From Sordariomycetes sp. S80-01Y (Eukaryota; Ascomycota; Sordariomycetes), in NCBI GenBank assembly GCA_037042185.1, contig JAXQJY010000021.1, positions 744,001 through 808,000 on the forward strand: a DNA stretch of 64,000 nucleotides, in the 5' to 3' direction. The notes under the pieces are model-generated. The model had not been told where the DNA came from, searched no databases, and saw nothing but the letters and a program-made list of their open reading frames with translations. Below are positions 20,194 through 32,639 of this stretch, piece by piece. The position numbers and the translations under genes are program-made. Each line of letters begins with the position of its first letter. Within the stretch, counting starts at the first letter, position 1.

Positions 20194-21317
20194 ATGGCGC
20201 AGCAGACTACGCTCAAGCAGTTCGAGGATGTCTATCCCAAGCTGGAGGAGGCTCTCCTCGAGCACGCCAGGTCGTACAAGCTGCCCCAGGCTGAGCTCGA
20301 CTGGTACAAGCAGGTAAGTCCTCTCCTCAACACCAGACCATTGCCCCGAGCAGTCGGTGCCCCTCCCGATGGATTCACTGCTTACGCTGTCAGAACCTCA
20401 ACGTCAACCCCCTCGGCGGGAAATGCAACCGCGGCATGTCCGTCCCCGACTCCGTCTCTCTCCTCCTCGGCCGTCCCCTCAGCTCCGACGAATACTTCCA
20501 AGCCGCGACCCTAGGCTGGATGACCGAGCTCCTGCAAGCATTCTTCCTCGTCTCCGACGACATCATGGATTCCAGCGTCACCCGTCGCGGCAAGCCGTGC
20601 TGGTACCGCCAGCCCGGCGTCGGCATGATCGCCATCAACGACGCTTTCCTCCTCGAGTCCGCGATCTACACCCTCCTCAAGAAGTTCTTCAGGTCGCACC
20701 CTGCCTACTTGGACTTGATTGAGCTGTTCCACGAGACGACCTACCAGACTGAGCTGGGACAGCTGTGCGATCTGCTGACGGCGCCCGAGGACAAGGTCAA
20801 CCTGGATAACTTCTCCATGGAGAAGTACCGCTTCATCGTCATCTACAAGACGGCCTACTACTCCTTCTACCTGCCCGTCGCCCTGGCGCTGCACATGCTC
20901 CAGATCGCCACGCCCGAGAACCTGGCCCACGCCGAAAAGATCTTGATTCCTCTGGGAGAGTACTTCCAGATTCAAGACGATTATCTGGACAACTTTGGTC
21001 TGCCGGAGCACATTGGCAAGATCGGAACCGACATCAAGGACAACAAGTGCTCCTGGCTGGTCAACCAGGCTCTCGAGATCGCCACGCCCGAGCAGCGCAA
21101 GATCCTGGAGGAGAACTACGGCCAGAAGGACGACGAGAAGGAGAAGAACATCAAGAAGCTGTACGACGACATGGGCCTCAAGAAGCGCTTCGAGGAGTAC
21201 GAGGAGAAGACGGCCAACGAGCTGAAGGCCAAGATCAGCGAGATTGACGAGAGCGGAGGCATGAAGAGGAGCGTGTTTGAGGCCTTCCTGGCCAAGATCT
21301 ACAAGCGCAGCAAATAA
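20194..21317 (+). CDS. ERG20: Farnesyl diphosphate synthase
   Basis: Exons 20194-20313 and 20394-21317, separated by an 80-nt intron (GTAAGT...TGTCAG), give 347 residues, the usual Erg20 length. The enzyme condenses dimethylallyl and geranyl diphosphate with isopentenyl diphosphate to make FPP for sterols, prenylation, dolichol and ubiquinone. The first Asp-rich motif is D95-D-I-M-D99 followed by RR at 103-104. The second is D234-D-Y-L-D238. Phe90 and Phe91 at positions -5 and -4 of the first motif favour a C15 product over longer chains. Further family signatures are '[16 protein letters not shown]', '[16 protein letters not shown]' and '[13 protein letters not shown]', ending in KIYKRSK. 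Codon use is strongly C-biased, suggesting high expression. Confidence 0.97.
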
Positions 21318-21806
21318 GGAATGAAATGATGAGCAGTATGAGCGGAGGGTTCTTGCGGAATGGGACGGAGATAGATGGCCACGAGTAGACGAATTCTGAG
21401 AAACCCTAGATCGGGGTGACGAGCATGTAACGACAGGAGAGAGCGCTCTCATTTCGAAATTGAAGCTATTGGAATACAGCCATTGACGCGAACCTACACG
21501 TTGCTACCCCCTTCGTCCTCCATTTCCCTGTTCCTTGATCGGACACCTCCACTCAACGAAGCAATCCTACCCAAATAGTGCTGGCTCACGATCTTCGACA
21601 GCACTGCGACACTCACAATGAAGAAACACGCCCCCGAGCCCTCCCGCTGCCGCCTGATCCAGAAAACCAACCATCCCCAGGTCGAAGTTGTCCTCAAAGC
21701 TTCCTCTCCAGGCCGTTATATACATCCCATGATTCGACAACACTTATAGGAAGCCACACCATCACCATGCCCATGAGGATCACCATGCCCATGAGGGAAA
21801 GCAACG
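21318..21806. other. Intergenic between convergent genes
   Basis: About 490 bp between the stops of ERG20 and the large unknown gene. It holds an 18-bp perfect tandem duplication at 21761-21796 and no supported ORF. Confidence 0.5.
21761..21796. repeat. 18-bp perfect tandem duplication
   Basis: atcaccatgcccatgagg occurs twice head to tail, just beyond the stop codon of the large unknown gene. Confidence 0.9.
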
Positions 21807-24800
21807 TCAAGCTCCTAGATAAGCCTTCAGCCTGACTAGCCACTTCGGTGGTAGCTGACCATATCTGCCGAACACTACCACGCCGTTCCTGGGAATTTCC
21901 TTTAGGACGCTCACGAGCTTCCTGCGCATCAACATCAGTTTCGCCTCCTCAGGTTTGCTGCAGGTCTCCTGCAAGATCATCTGTGCGAGGCCAGCGTTCG
22001 CCCAGATGCCCTGGCACGTTGGGCGCTCGAACCCAGCCCACATCCACGGATCGTGTCGCGGCACCCACGACGCGCTAGGAGAGAACTGGATCTGGCCATT
22101 GCTGACCGCCTCGTCAAGCTCGAATAAGCTATGACCCCTTCCACGAAGGGATCTCAGAGCAGACACATGTGCCGCCAAGTACCCTCGCCCTACAGGCAGC
22201 TCATCACAAGGCTCGGAACAGTTACACTCCTGCTTGGAAAGCGGCCGAATGGCCAGACCAATGTCGTGTGCCACTGCAGTAGTATCTACGAGACTGGTGA
22301 AGGGCACCAGGTCAGCCCATGAATGGTTGGCCCCATGCGTCCTTATCTCTTTAGGGGAGGTTGTTCTTTTGGCTACAATGTCCATGAGTTCGACAGCAAA
22401 CAGCCGAGAGTCTTCTGCAGCAGGAAGCTTGACGTTCCTAAGTCTGAAGAGCATCCCGTGAAATAACTGTCGGAAAAGAAGCGGGGAAACGTCCGTATCG
22501 GCGAAGATATTGTGATCGCCGAATTCTGCAATTGCACTCATGACTGCCTCGTCTCCTGATGGGGACTCCGTGGCGTGAGGAATGTCGACCATGCGGCCGC
22601 GAGTGGCCTGCATCTGACCAAAACGATGGCAGATGTGCAGCAAGACGCTGAGCAGTGGTACGAGCCAAGCCTGCTTTGATTTGTCGTCTATCAAAAGGCA
22701 TGTGTTACCTTCTTCGCTTAGGAGGGCCTCGCGGTACTGGTCTGATGGAATGAATTGTACCATATAAGGATTCAGTGAGTACTGCTGGGTTGCAAGCAGG
22801 GTAGCTGCCAATGGCCCTGCCTCAAGAGCTATCTGCACTCCAAACTCAAAGCCCGACTTTTAAAGTAAACGATCCACGGGGTGAAGAGAGCGTGACCATT
22901 CCACTTGAAGTGCACCATCCACCAAATGTTGCGTGCCCAGCATGATGTTCGCTTTTGCATGCCAGCCAACAAAGCAGCGCTTCCGATGTATTGAATCCAG
23001 ATCTACCTCTTTGATCCGAAAGTCAAGAAGATCGTCAGACAAAATAATCCTCCCTTTTGGCTCACGGCACTCAAAATGCCACTGGACGCTGCCACTCGAG
23101 GAATCGTAATCAGTTGGGACGAGCGCAGTGTAGAATCCCAGCAGGATCATACTCCCCTTGATCAAACAAGTGCTCTGCACGGCAGCCAATTGAACCATTA
23201 GGTTGAACGGTATCTGCAATCCGGAGCCCCAGGAACGCTCAATGGTGGTTTCAACTATGGCAGCTGAAGAGAACAGCTTGTTCCAGCAATTCGAAGGAGG
23301 CCCCGGCGACGAAACTGGCTGGAGCGGCTCAAGTGCGAGAAAAGTATAGTCTGCTCCTTGATCAGAACCGAGGCCGAAACCGCGACTGAATCGCCATCGG
23401 GGCGTTCGTGATATATACATTTGGCCACCCACAGGCCCCTGTTCTGCCGTGGGGCTCGCAAGTGGCCTGAACGCAGCACAAAGCAACGATACAGCCTCGA
23501 ACTCTAGATCTAGGATCTCAATTTCTCGTGTAGTGACTGGTCCCCAAGAAGTCTTCTTCAGCAGCACCAAGTTTGATCGCGTTGCCGTATAGAGGAGTGT
23601 CTCGAAGTTTGGCGGGGGGACTCCCCCGAATTTGAGGAAACGCTTTTGGAGATGAGCCGCCATTCGGTCCAATGGTTTGACTTGGCCCGGGCTTGAAGAT
23701 ACGACGGGCTCGCCATTGATCCGCCCTACAACGGGCTCAGAGCCCTTATTGTCGCTCCTCAGAACCCTCTCTATGATATCGGCTATCCATTTGATGACCA
23801 GCCGGCCAGTGTCACCGAAACGCGCAACCAGGACTTCAGAACACGTTGAGCACTCGTAATTCGCTCCAGAACCCAGCAACACAACGAAAGTAGACACAAA
23901 GCTGTGAACAGAGCTTTGGTTTCCGGCCAGCATCAAGTTTTCGATCACCTGTGGCATATTCCACTCAGCTACCAGTACTCTGTTGGTCGCTGCGAATCCT
24001 CTGGTGAGAGAAGGTAGGGGCGTTCGGAGTACGTTCGAGCAAAAGCTGAGGGCGGATGTGAGTGTCCCGTGGAAAACAGGGTCGAGGTGATCTATTTCTG
24101 AACCCTGCAGTTTTCTCCTTGGTACAGCCGAGGACTCGATAGCTATGCGGATTGCCTGCTGTGCTTTCGTCGTGCTGGCGGCGAGAGCTTGTTCCCATGC
24201 AACATGGAGGACAGAGGATTCGTTGTGCTTGCTCTTCGGAGGGACAGACCCTCTTATTAATAAATGAGACAATTCCTCCCTCATATAGTGAATGGAAGAC
24301 TTTCCAGCGGGGTCAAGGGCCTCAAAATCGGCACCGGTGCATTGGCGAAGTAGCTGGATAGCTTTAGAATCCGACATGGCCCCCCTCACCGCCGCCCAGA
24401 TAGTGTTGTCTTCGAAATCCTGCTGCTTAGCGATCGCTTCAAAGTAATCATCGAAGACGATTCGCCCACGATGGATGATTCGGTAACCGAACAGCCGGAA
24501 AACTGATAACGCTGAAACCACTTCAATTTCCCCGTCTCCGCGGTCATCCTCTCTCCTCCCGGACCTAAGGAGCAGGCTGGGGTTCTCTCGTAGCATACTT
24601 TCCACATCCTGGTATCCCAGATGAGTCGCGCACGACTTTGCTGAGAAGAAAAGACGCCGTGACTTTGAAGCCGAGAGTCGGAACGCATCACACGCATATC
24701 GACGACGGCCTTTGAGTACACCCAGCTCGTCGACCTTCTCCTCGCCCTCGGGATCCTTGCGGTTCGGCAAATATTCCTCCTCCCAACGATCAGGCACTTT

Positions 24801-24899
24801 GGAGGTGTGATTATCAGGAGGTCGAAAGACTGGAGGGCGGATCACAGACTGTCCTGAAGATTCCCCAGGCTTCGAACGCAGCTCACTCTCATTTGTCAT
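21807..24899 (-). CDS. Large hypothetical fungal protein, interrupted by one in-frame stop
   Basis: From the ATG at 24899 the frame is open for 679 codons to a TAA at 22862-22860. It then continues in the same frame without a shift for another 350 codons to a TGA at 21809-21807. The residues after the TAA (KSGFEFGVQIALEAGPLAATL) follow naturally, so the two parts look like one gene of about 1030 residues. The N-terminus is polar and disordered (1-60). The middle is mixed alpha/beta with hydrophobic helices (SFVSTFVVLLGSGANYECST). The C-terminal part has a Cys-containing 'KQECNCSEPCDELPVG' stretch. No domain was recognised. Explanations are a recent nonsense mutation, true termination giving a 679-residue product, or an intron across the stop. 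A 66-nt GTGGAT...AAAAG candidate keeps frame but has a weak donor. The gene lies upstream of, and on the same strand as, ERG20's converging partner region, next to the F-box gene. Confidence 0.7.
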
Positions 24900-25527
24900 G
24901 GTGAAGCAGTCGACGTTGGGTTGATTGGAGTGTGGTGCTATGAGGTGCGAATTGAAGAGAACGAATTGGACATTTATCTTCCGAAAGCCTTGCTCCTCTT
25001 AAGGCCTGCCTTTATGTCACAGCCGACTCAGATGAAAACCCTGGTTCCTGGGGCTGAATGTTGGCGCTTGAGCAGCGTAGGACCGCCACTTAATGTCGAA
25101 GGACCTGGGGCGCTGCTGCGCGGCCCGCGCCAGAGTGCACTTACGAAGTGTTGTCATTGGCCATGTAGACAAAGATGCTGTCTTGTGCCGTCCCGAAACT
25201 ACTAGATTAGTACCAAAAGACTGCAAGCTGATGAAATGCTGGCATTCCACCTTGCAGTCAGCCCTTGGCACCAGGAGCTGAATGTCGTGGCGCTGAACTT
25301 GCATATCGGATTCACCTGTGGAGCAATCCGACGAGATCTGCATGTCGAAATGCTACCCTTTGCTGCTACAGACAACTTCGATATTCACGTGACATAGACA
25401 TGAGGAGCTAGTTGAATTTGCGCAGGTTGTTACTGGCCCAGAACCACCCTTCGACCCCGAGTGCTTTCAGATCCCGCGTTTCGAGGACACACAAACTTGG
25501 GTCCAACACCCCTGAGTTAGTGAAAGA
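24900..25527. other. Intergenic, no gene recognised
   Basis: About 630 bp between two minus-strand genes. Short ORFs only. It should contain the promoter of the large unknown gene. Confidence 0.5.
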
Positions 25528-26490
25528 CTACGCTGTAGGCGATATGGAAGAGAATTGAGGGTTAGTAAATGCATTTCGAATCCGGCCTGGAGCAAATGCC
25601 TTCTCCCTCTCATTTTCTCCATGGGACTTGTCTTTGTCAATTCTCATGACCTGTTCCGTGACAGACCAGGCGGTAACCTTGAGACTCATTGGAGTGCCCT
25701 CTTCGATCAGGACCTCATAGTCAGTGGGACAATATTCGCAAGAGCCTTCGATAGCTTGACCAGGCTTCTGCAGTGCTGTCCAAATGCTATCCCTGAGAAG
25801 CTTATGTCGATGACGATCAATGTGACGGCAGAGTGAAATGGCGTACAGGCTCTCGCTCTTGAACGACGAGAAAGGTACGCTAGCCTCTTCCAAGAGAAGG
25901 AACTGCTTTTCAACTAGGAGCCTGTCGCCGTACAATCTGGGGCGAAAGATGACGCTCTCTCCTGGCAATAGGGTGCCTGGATAGACCCATGCTCCCATTA
26001 GGTTCTGTGAGTAGGGCTCGTACTTGTGGGCACCGCATGTTCGACGATAGCGTTCATACTTGAGAAAAAGCTGTAAATGGTGGAGTTTTATCGGATACCT
26101 CACAAGTGTACCAGGCTCGAACCGAAAACTAGGGAGAAGCTGCTCCCGTGAGAGAACACTCGCTGTACAACCCCTCATCGAGTTTGAGTCTCCAGCCCAC
26201 TCATGGTTACTGGGATAGTCCCTCGTGTCGACACGGTGTAGTCGACCGCAGGAGCTGCAATACCAGACACCAAGCAGTCCCTCCGCCAGCTCCTCTGCAA
26301 TTTTCTCTTGCGCTCGTGGTAATCGTATCACAAACTCCCCTCTCCAGTCTCGATGCAGGGAATGCCGAAGTGCAGAGCAGGTCTGTGAGAGGAAGAATCT
26401 GTCGGCGAACGACAGGTTTGCCGTGACCATCCAAAACAACTCTCGGGGAAGCCCAAATGTCTCCGTCTGCCGGGGGTTGGCGTGGGTCAT
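25528..26490 (-). CDS. F-box domain protein
   Basis: Single-exon ORF of 320 residues starting at the ATG of 26490. Residues 11-50 match an F-box: 'FGLPRELFWMVTANLSFADR' followed by 'FFLSQTCSALRHSL', with the Leu-Pro start, the hydrophobic helix and the LSQTC-x-x-LR end common in fungal members. Just after it, 'GVWYCSSCGRLHRV' carries a CxxC pair seen in many fungal F-box proteins, with further cysteines later (CGAHKYEPY, CEYCPTDYEV). Such proteins link a substrate to Skp1 in SCF ubiquitin ligases. This group is large, fast-evolving and mostly uncharacterised in ascomycetes, so no target can be named. Confidence 0.85.
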   Translation of the reverse strand: MTHANPRQTETFGLPRELFWMVTANLSFADRFFLSQTCSALRHSLHRDWRGEFVIRLPRAQEKIAEELAEGLLGVWYCSSCGRLHRVDTRDYPSNHEWAGDSNSMRGCTASVLSREQLLPSFRFEPGTLVRYPIKLHHLQLFLKYERYRRTCGAHKYEPYSQNLMGAWVYPGTLLPGESVIFRPRLYGDRLLVEKQFLLLEEASVPFSSFKSESLYAISLCRHIDRHRHKLLRDSIWTALQKPGQAIEGSCEYCPTDYEVLIEEGTPMSLKVTAWSVTEQVMRIDKDKSHGENEREKAFAPGRIRNAFTNPQFSSISPTA

Positions 26491-27011
26491 CTCGGCTGTC
26501 GTCGTCCCCTGTTGTTTGTTTGTGTGTGAGAGCGGCGCTATTGCTGGCGTCGCTGGATCTGAGAGGGTAGAGGCTGGGAGCGCCGTCCGGGGGATAGACA
26601 GGACCCAGACTCATCCTCGAGGCTGTGGGGTGAGTTAACAGACTCACGTACGTCTGTTGAGATTTTGAACACGAGTTTCCAGCCGCGGATCGCAGGAAGG
26701 GGAGCTGATTATGACAGTGCGGGTCCAACCTGAAGACTGTATCGGCACTGTAGCCCCTCCTCGAAACTATGCTGGGAGTGACGACCCATAGCTTACCTTA
26801 GCTGTCGCGTCTCACCTCAGTCGCGACTGACAATACTTGTGGTCAGAGGCAAACCAACCACAACATTGTCCTCCCTGCTCACGAAGACTTGACTTGGACG
26901 GTGGCCCTTGAATTGGCGAAACGATGTCTGTAGTCGCATCTACACAGCCTACACATCCCTGCGGCGGTTGAGACCTTCCATTTACATCGCAACGAACAAC
27001 ACCCCGCCGAC
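26491..27011. promoter_or_regulatory. Divergent promoter F-box gene / CDC23
   Basis: About 520 bp between divergent start codons. A 173-codon minus-strand ORF overlaps it and the F-box 5' end in another frame and is treated as a shadow. Confidence 0.4.
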
Positions 27012-29174
27012 ATGGCGCTGAAGCCACAGGAGGAAGCGCAGCTGCGCATCGCGCTACAGGATGCAGTGGTCAAGTGCTCGGAAAGATGTCTCTACCAATC
27101 CGCGAAATGGTACGTCTCCTACGCGATTCTTCCGCGCTTCTTGATCCCTGACCGATGTGCAAAGGGCTGCCGAGCTGCTCGACGCGCTCCCCGAACCCGA
27201 CGAGCATGATTTCGACACCGACAACCAAGGCTTCAAGTCCCCGATATACACTCCAAATCAAGATCCAGAAGAAGCAGCTCTCGAATCTAGGGAGCTCAGC
27301 AAGTACCTGCTCGCAAAATCTTTCTTCGACTGCCATGAATACGACCGTTGCGCCGCCGTCTTTCTACCCGACTCGCTATTATCCAGCGTGCTTAACTCCA
27401 AAGCCGAAGCAACACCCTTGACACCCAAGGGAAAAGGGAAAGCTCCCGCCACGTCCGGATCACAAGCGTTCAATGCCGTTCCGTCGTTGCCGACCATCAG
27501 TCAAAAGAGTTTGTTTTTGGCACTGTACGCCAAGATCATGGCAGGGGAGAAGCGCAAAGATGAGGAATCAGAGATGGTGATGGGGCCACAAGATCTAGGG
27601 ACTGTGGTGAACAAGGAGCTGCTTGTCGTGGGCCGGTTCTTGTCGGCTTGGTTTGAACAAAGGACTACGCACGACGATAATGTGCTTGGAAGCCAAGGTT
27701 GGCTAGAATATCTGTGAGTAGGAGCGTTCCATCGCTGGGTGTGCTAGCTGACAATAGACAGGTATGGTATGGTTTTGGCAAAGGAGAAAAACGACGACAG
27801 GGCCATGGAGTACTTTATCCGAAGTGTACACAAGTACCCCATGAATTGGGGCTGCTGGCTGGAAATGACCTCGTTGATACCACGGGTCGAGGATGTGAGT
27901 AGGCTAGCATCTCTGAGTGGGTGCTTGACTGACCATGATAGCTCAACCAAGTGTCGACACATTGCCCCGAGCACATTGTCTCTTTCATATTCCACATCCA
28001 CGCCAACCTCGAGCTATACCAGCAATCGCCGAACCTCACCCAGTCGCTCTCACGGCTTCTAAGCATCTTCCCCACATCTTCATTCCTTCTGACATGCAAC
28101 GCCTTGCTGTCTTACCACTCGAAGGACCTCATGGCCGCAGAACAGCACTTTAGTCAAATGTTGTCTCTGCATCCTCACCGACTAGATTCTCTCGACCACT
28201 ACTCCAATATCCTTTATGTCCTCAACCTCCGACCAAAGCTGGCCTTCCTGGCGCACCTTTGCTCGAGTGTCGACAAATTCCGACCAGAGTCCTGCGTGGT
28301 TATTGGCAACTACTACTCCCTGTTATCCATGCACGAGAAAGCAGTGCAGTATTTCAGGCGAGCACTAACCCTCGACCGCTCGTGTCTCTCAGCCTGGACG
28401 CTCATGGGCCACGAATACGTCGAGCTAAAGAATACGCACGCGGCCATCGAATCGTATCGCCGAGCTGTCGACGTCAACAGGCGCGACTATCGGGCTTGGT
28501 ATGGCCTTGGACAAGCCTACGAAATGATCGAAATGCACACGTACTCGCTCTGGTATTTCAAGAAAGCCGCGGGCCTACGACCGTGGGATGGCAAAATGTG
28601 GAACGCCGTGGGGTCTTGTTTACAAAAGATGGGTCGAGAGCGCGACGGCATCAAGGCGCTCAAACGAGCCCTGCGGGCAGATGCTTTCTACGACGCTGGA
28701 AGCTCTTTCTCCAGCAGCGGCGACCTTGTCGTTTCTCGCGGTACCACCGGTCAGATGGACCCCGATATCCTGGTACAGATTGCCGGGATGTACGACAGCA
28801 TCGGCGAGGAGGAGGAAGCTAAAGCCTATATGGAACTCTGCGTGGCGCAAGAAGACGGCGACACTGCAGGCGCAGAGGAAAACATGACTGAATCAGTGCG
28901 TATACACGCCGACTCCCCGGCCAACTCAGATGAAGACGCCGACGGCGATGGCGAGCACAATCCGAGGGAGGGAACAGGAGTCACTGCTTCGACGAGCAGA
29001 GCGCGCATGTGGCTCGCTCGATTTGCAATGCGCACAAGCGATTACCATACGGCGAACCGCTTGGCTACGGAATTGTGTCAGGATGGCGTGGAGGTGGAAG
29101 AGGCGAAGGCCCTGATCAGGGAAGTTCGGAGTAGGCTTGGGGCCGAGGAGCTAGATGTTCCCGTGGTGGCCTAG
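27012..29174 (+). CDS. CDC23: Anaphase-promoting complex subunit Cdc23 (APC8)
   Basis: Four exons (27012-27109, 27165-27713, 27762-27894, 27942-29174) give 670 residues. Introns of 55, 48 and 47 nt have GTACGT or GTGAGT donors. Joining exon 1 to exon 2 restores 'SAKWAAELLDALP', a conserved Cdc23 N-terminal motif. The N-terminal APC8 domain contains 'LAKSFFDCHEYDRCAAVFL', 'LFLALYAKIMAGEKRKDEES' and 'DNVLGSQGWLEYLYGMVLAK'. From about residue 300 onward run tandem TPRs, for example 'AVQYFRRALTLDRSCLSAWT', 'AIESYRRAVDVNRRDYRAWY' and 'SLWYFKKAAGLRPWDGKMWN'. The APC/C ubiquitin ligase degrades securin and cyclins in mitosis, and Cdc23 is one of its TPR scaffold subunits. An acidic insert (SDEDADGDGEH) lies near the C-terminus. 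Confidence 0.95.
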
Positions 29175-29542
29175 GCGGCTTCCGAGAGAACCCTGGCGGA
29201 ACTGGAAGCTGAAATTTTGATGAGATAGTCGATACCATGAGTTATGAAATACCACCACAGGTCAGCACGATCAATCCAATTGTGGCGCAGGTGAAATACG
29301 TGGGTTGATGAAGGTGAGCTTTGTACAACCACTATTCATTGTTTTCATATTCTCCATATTAAATACTTGTAACCCCGAGGTATAATAAGGACCGTAAAGC
29401 TCCAAAACACCAAGCCGGCGTCAGAAAAAGAAGACAACACCAGGTGCTGCCAAAATCTAGAAGTGAAGTTTCAACCCCTTCTCGTCGCTATATCTCCCCT
29501 TTTCACACAACACCATTCCCTAAAGTCTAGCAGTCGATGCGC
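29175..29542. other. Intergenic between convergent genes
   Basis: About 370 bp between the stops of CDC23 and the CCG-6-like gene. AT-richer, as expected for 3' ends. No ORF. Confidence 0.5.
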
Positions 29543-30214
29543 TTAGAGGACCATGGCGGCACCGGCAGCGACCAGGAGCGCTCCGACGCCGTTCTTTCCA
29601 GCACCGGCGGTGGGGACGGGAACGGGGGCGCTGGGACCGGTGGGCACGTTGGTAGGCTGCTCGCCGGGGGGGGGAACGGGGGTGACACCGGCGAGGGTGG
29701 TCTCAGGCGGGGGCTGGATGACGGTAGGTTCGCCGACAGGGGGAGGGTTCTCGCCAGAAGCAGGAGGAGGGGGGTTCTCGCCAGGAGGCACGGAGCTCTC
29801 ACCAGGAGGCGGAGGAGGAACAACGCCAGTAGGGGGAGGAATGATGGTCGTAGGAGGTGGGAGGTGGGTGGTGACGGTGCAGGGGCAGTTGGTGATGGTG
29901 AGGGTCGTGGGCTCCGTGGCGGTGTACGTCACGTTCTTGTGAATGAAGGTGGTGGGAGACTATTGGATCGTATCAGCACTTGTACTTTACACATTTGGAC
30001 GTGGTCCAGCTTCAAGGGGCCTTACCGGGCAGTAGGTGGTGTAGTCGGTGTAGACGACGGTGGTAGTGGTGATGGTATCATCATCAACCACGGTCGAAGT
30101 AACACCCTCGGTGCTGGTGTAGGTCTCAACGGCAGTGGTGGTCTCAACGTCCTCCTGGGCGGCAGCGGTGCTGACGAGCGCCGCAAGGGACGCGATAGCA
30201 AAGGCGTATCTCAT
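29543..30214 (-). CDS. GPI-anchored cell-wall protein, CCG-6-like
   Basis: Two exons, 30214-30026 and 29959-29543, join in phase 0 across a 66-nt intron (GTAAGG...AATAG), giving about 201 residues. A signal peptide (MRYAFAIASLAALVSTAAA) is followed by a Thr-rich, likely O-mannosylated region. The intron joins 'VVYTDYTTYCP' to 'SPTTF', and the next line carries 'TEPTTLTITNCPCTVTTHLP'. The TTYCPSPTT...TLTITxCPCT pattern is typical of fungal wall proteins related to Neurospora clock-controlled protein 6. A Pro/Gly-rich spacer with repeated PPGE/PPPxGE motifs follows. The protein ends with a small-residue GPI site and hydrophobic tail (GAGKNGVGALLVAAGAAMVL). It should be attached to the outer plasma membrane or wall. 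Confidence 0.88.
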
Positions 30215-32639
30215 CTTGAGGTTGAACGAGGGGTGTCAAGAGAGCAAACGATTGTGAGTATGCGTGCGTGTGTATGTAAGCAAACGACAGCGGTGAATGT
30301 ACTGGATGAACAGAGAGGCAGACTCCAGAAATGGATGGGAGCACAAGACTTCTTGTACCCCGAGCCTGGATCGTCATTTCGGCGTGGACGAACGTGCTTG
30401 TCGACGCATTGGGTATAAGCAGACAGTCGGGAAGCTTCTTCCAAGGATTTACCTTTGGCATCGTTCCCAGGTGGGCCTCCCGCGCGCATCTCGTCGCCGG
30501 GAATGGTTAGGCCTCGCAATCCGACAGCATGAGATCGATGTTCAGGGATTGGATGCTTACTACGGCAAAGTCAATATCAGACTTACACGCATCGGCCAAC
30601 CCCGCTTCCACGCCGCGAGCCCACGAACCACAGCAACTGGATAGTGCGATACGAGGTATATATGGTGGGAGCATCATTAAGCTTGAGCTCTGATAAGGCG
30701 TAGGGCGGGGGAAGACTGGGCCGCCTGCTGTGATGGTGGTCGCAGTGCAGCTTGGGCTTCCTCTCTGTGTGTTGGCAGCGAGCCGCGATCGGGCTCCAGG
30801 GAGGGCGTATTGGGTTAGGGCTGATGGGACCGGCAAAAGTATATTGTGTTTGGATGCCGTGAAGCTATCGGTGCTCATCCAGAAAACCTGGCGAGCTGAG
30901 CGTGGGTATCTTGGCATCTATGAAGGCAGCGAAAGCCGGAAACAGAGTAGTGATGCGTGGCGTGACTGGAATGCAGCCGTCGACAACAGCCGACTCTTCC
31001 ACGTTTCGCTCCGTCAATTACGGCCGAAGAACAGCGAGAAGAAGACGCATAGACGCTCCGATTAGTGAAATGGGAAAAAGGTCGACGCAGGAACGTCAGA
31101 ATGGCGAATGTTCTTTGGTGTCAGCCACAGGGTCTAGCAGTCAATAGGTGGTGTAAGTGGCTTGCTATCACGCAAGGTGAGCCGAGAGGTCAGACCGGTC
31201 TGCAGCCCTCCTCGTATTCAGTCGGCGGGATGCACAACCATCACAGCAGCGAGCCAGTTGTGTGTGTGAGCGAAAGCTGCGAGCCTATCTGAGAGCGTCG
31301 ATGCCAAGTCGGAAGACGGCCATGTTCTGCCTGGAGCTTCGAGTGCATGCTTGTTTGCTGGGCTGAGGTGAGCGTGTTGGACCTTTTGGTATGTGAATCA
31401 CAACCCTCGAAGCTTTTTGGCAATCAGGGTCAGCCGAGAAAGGCTGGAATGCGGGCTCGGTTAGCGTCTGCCACGGGGCAAAAACGCGAGCAGTTGATTT
31501 TTAAGTTCGTTAAGATGACTGTATCGTGGACTGCCCGGCCTTTGTACATCACCGACGTGACAGCCGAACTGTCGGTCGATTTGAGGCTGGTTTCGTGACG
31601 GAGCTGCGAGCTGTCCAGAGTCGCAAAGAACGCGCCAAGAGCTCAATGCTTCCTGATGGGACGCAAACGTCCTCAACCATCCGCTGGGGATCGTCAATTC
31701 ACTTGTCTTCCAAGTGGTGCCGCTGTCATCGTGCGACAAGCGTGTTGGTCTGGTTGGAGACCATGGCTGCGAATGACGCACGGAGGGGCAGCACGGTCCG
31801 TAGAATGGAGAACAAGCCCGTTGATCTTGATCCACGACCCAAGTCGCTGGCCACGGGGGGATCTTCAGGAGTTGTTTGAGAATGCAGATGGAATTTCCAC
31901 CTTCTTGGCCGACAATTGCGCGCAAGAAGGGCAAAACACGGTGAAGTATCGTGAGGTTTACAAGCACAAGTCCCACCTGTAGAGGCCCACACGTGACGCC
32001 GTTTAGCGAGGTGGGAGATTGTGATCCCCCTCTTCCAAGACCCGAGCCTCATCTTAAAATCTGCGTCGCCCGCTTCGAAACTCACGGCCCTTTCCTCTCG
32101 ACTTTTCGAAGTCTTATGATCTTGTTTCGCCGTGGTTTTCTCTCTTCTTTGGCCCTTCCTAGAGCAGCGACATCATCGCCATGCCTCGTCCAGGCACGAG
32201 TCCCCACCGAAATGCTGGCCGCAAACAGCCACATCTCTCCCCTCCAAGGATGGCCTCAGGAGCCAGCTCCAGACGCTGAACCGCCCAACGCACCAGCAGG
32301 CACTACCAGAACCTTCTGACCGTGCAACGTTTTCACCGGCCGCTGCCCCTGGGCCAATGCATTTGCCGCCGTTGCGTTGGCATGGCGTTGGCAGGCTGTG
32401 GCCGTCATGACTTTGGGGCCCGCTAACATCCTCTGAAGTGCCTGTGACGCATCGAAGGAATCTTCGGTGTTGGGACCGAATTCGATGGGACATGCGAGGA
32501 GATTCGGAGTGTTGCTGGACGAACAATTGCAGGCGAGCAGGCGGGCAGCTGATTGCCCTTGTTCTCGCTTCTGGTTGACGACACTCATCGTCGATGTGGC
32601 CTGCCGACCCCAGCCTTACAGCATCATCAATATCTCATC

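Noticed and set aside
20511-21452. 313-codon ORF antisense to ERG20
   Set aside because: It is the mirror of a C-biased coding sequence; its Leu/Val/Asp-rich composition is what antisense of GAG/AAG/GAC codons gives. No domain.
26207-26728. 173-codon minus-strand ORF covering the F-box gene start, considered as an upstream exon
   Set aside because: It is in a different frame from the F-box ORF, and the F-box ORF has its own ATG directly before the domain; no splice join improves it.
29537-30418. 293-codon plus-strand ORF over the CCG-6-like gene
   Set aside because: Gly/Arg/Asp-rich low-complexity antisense of a Pro/Thr-rich protein; the minus-strand gene has signal peptide, intron and GPI tail.
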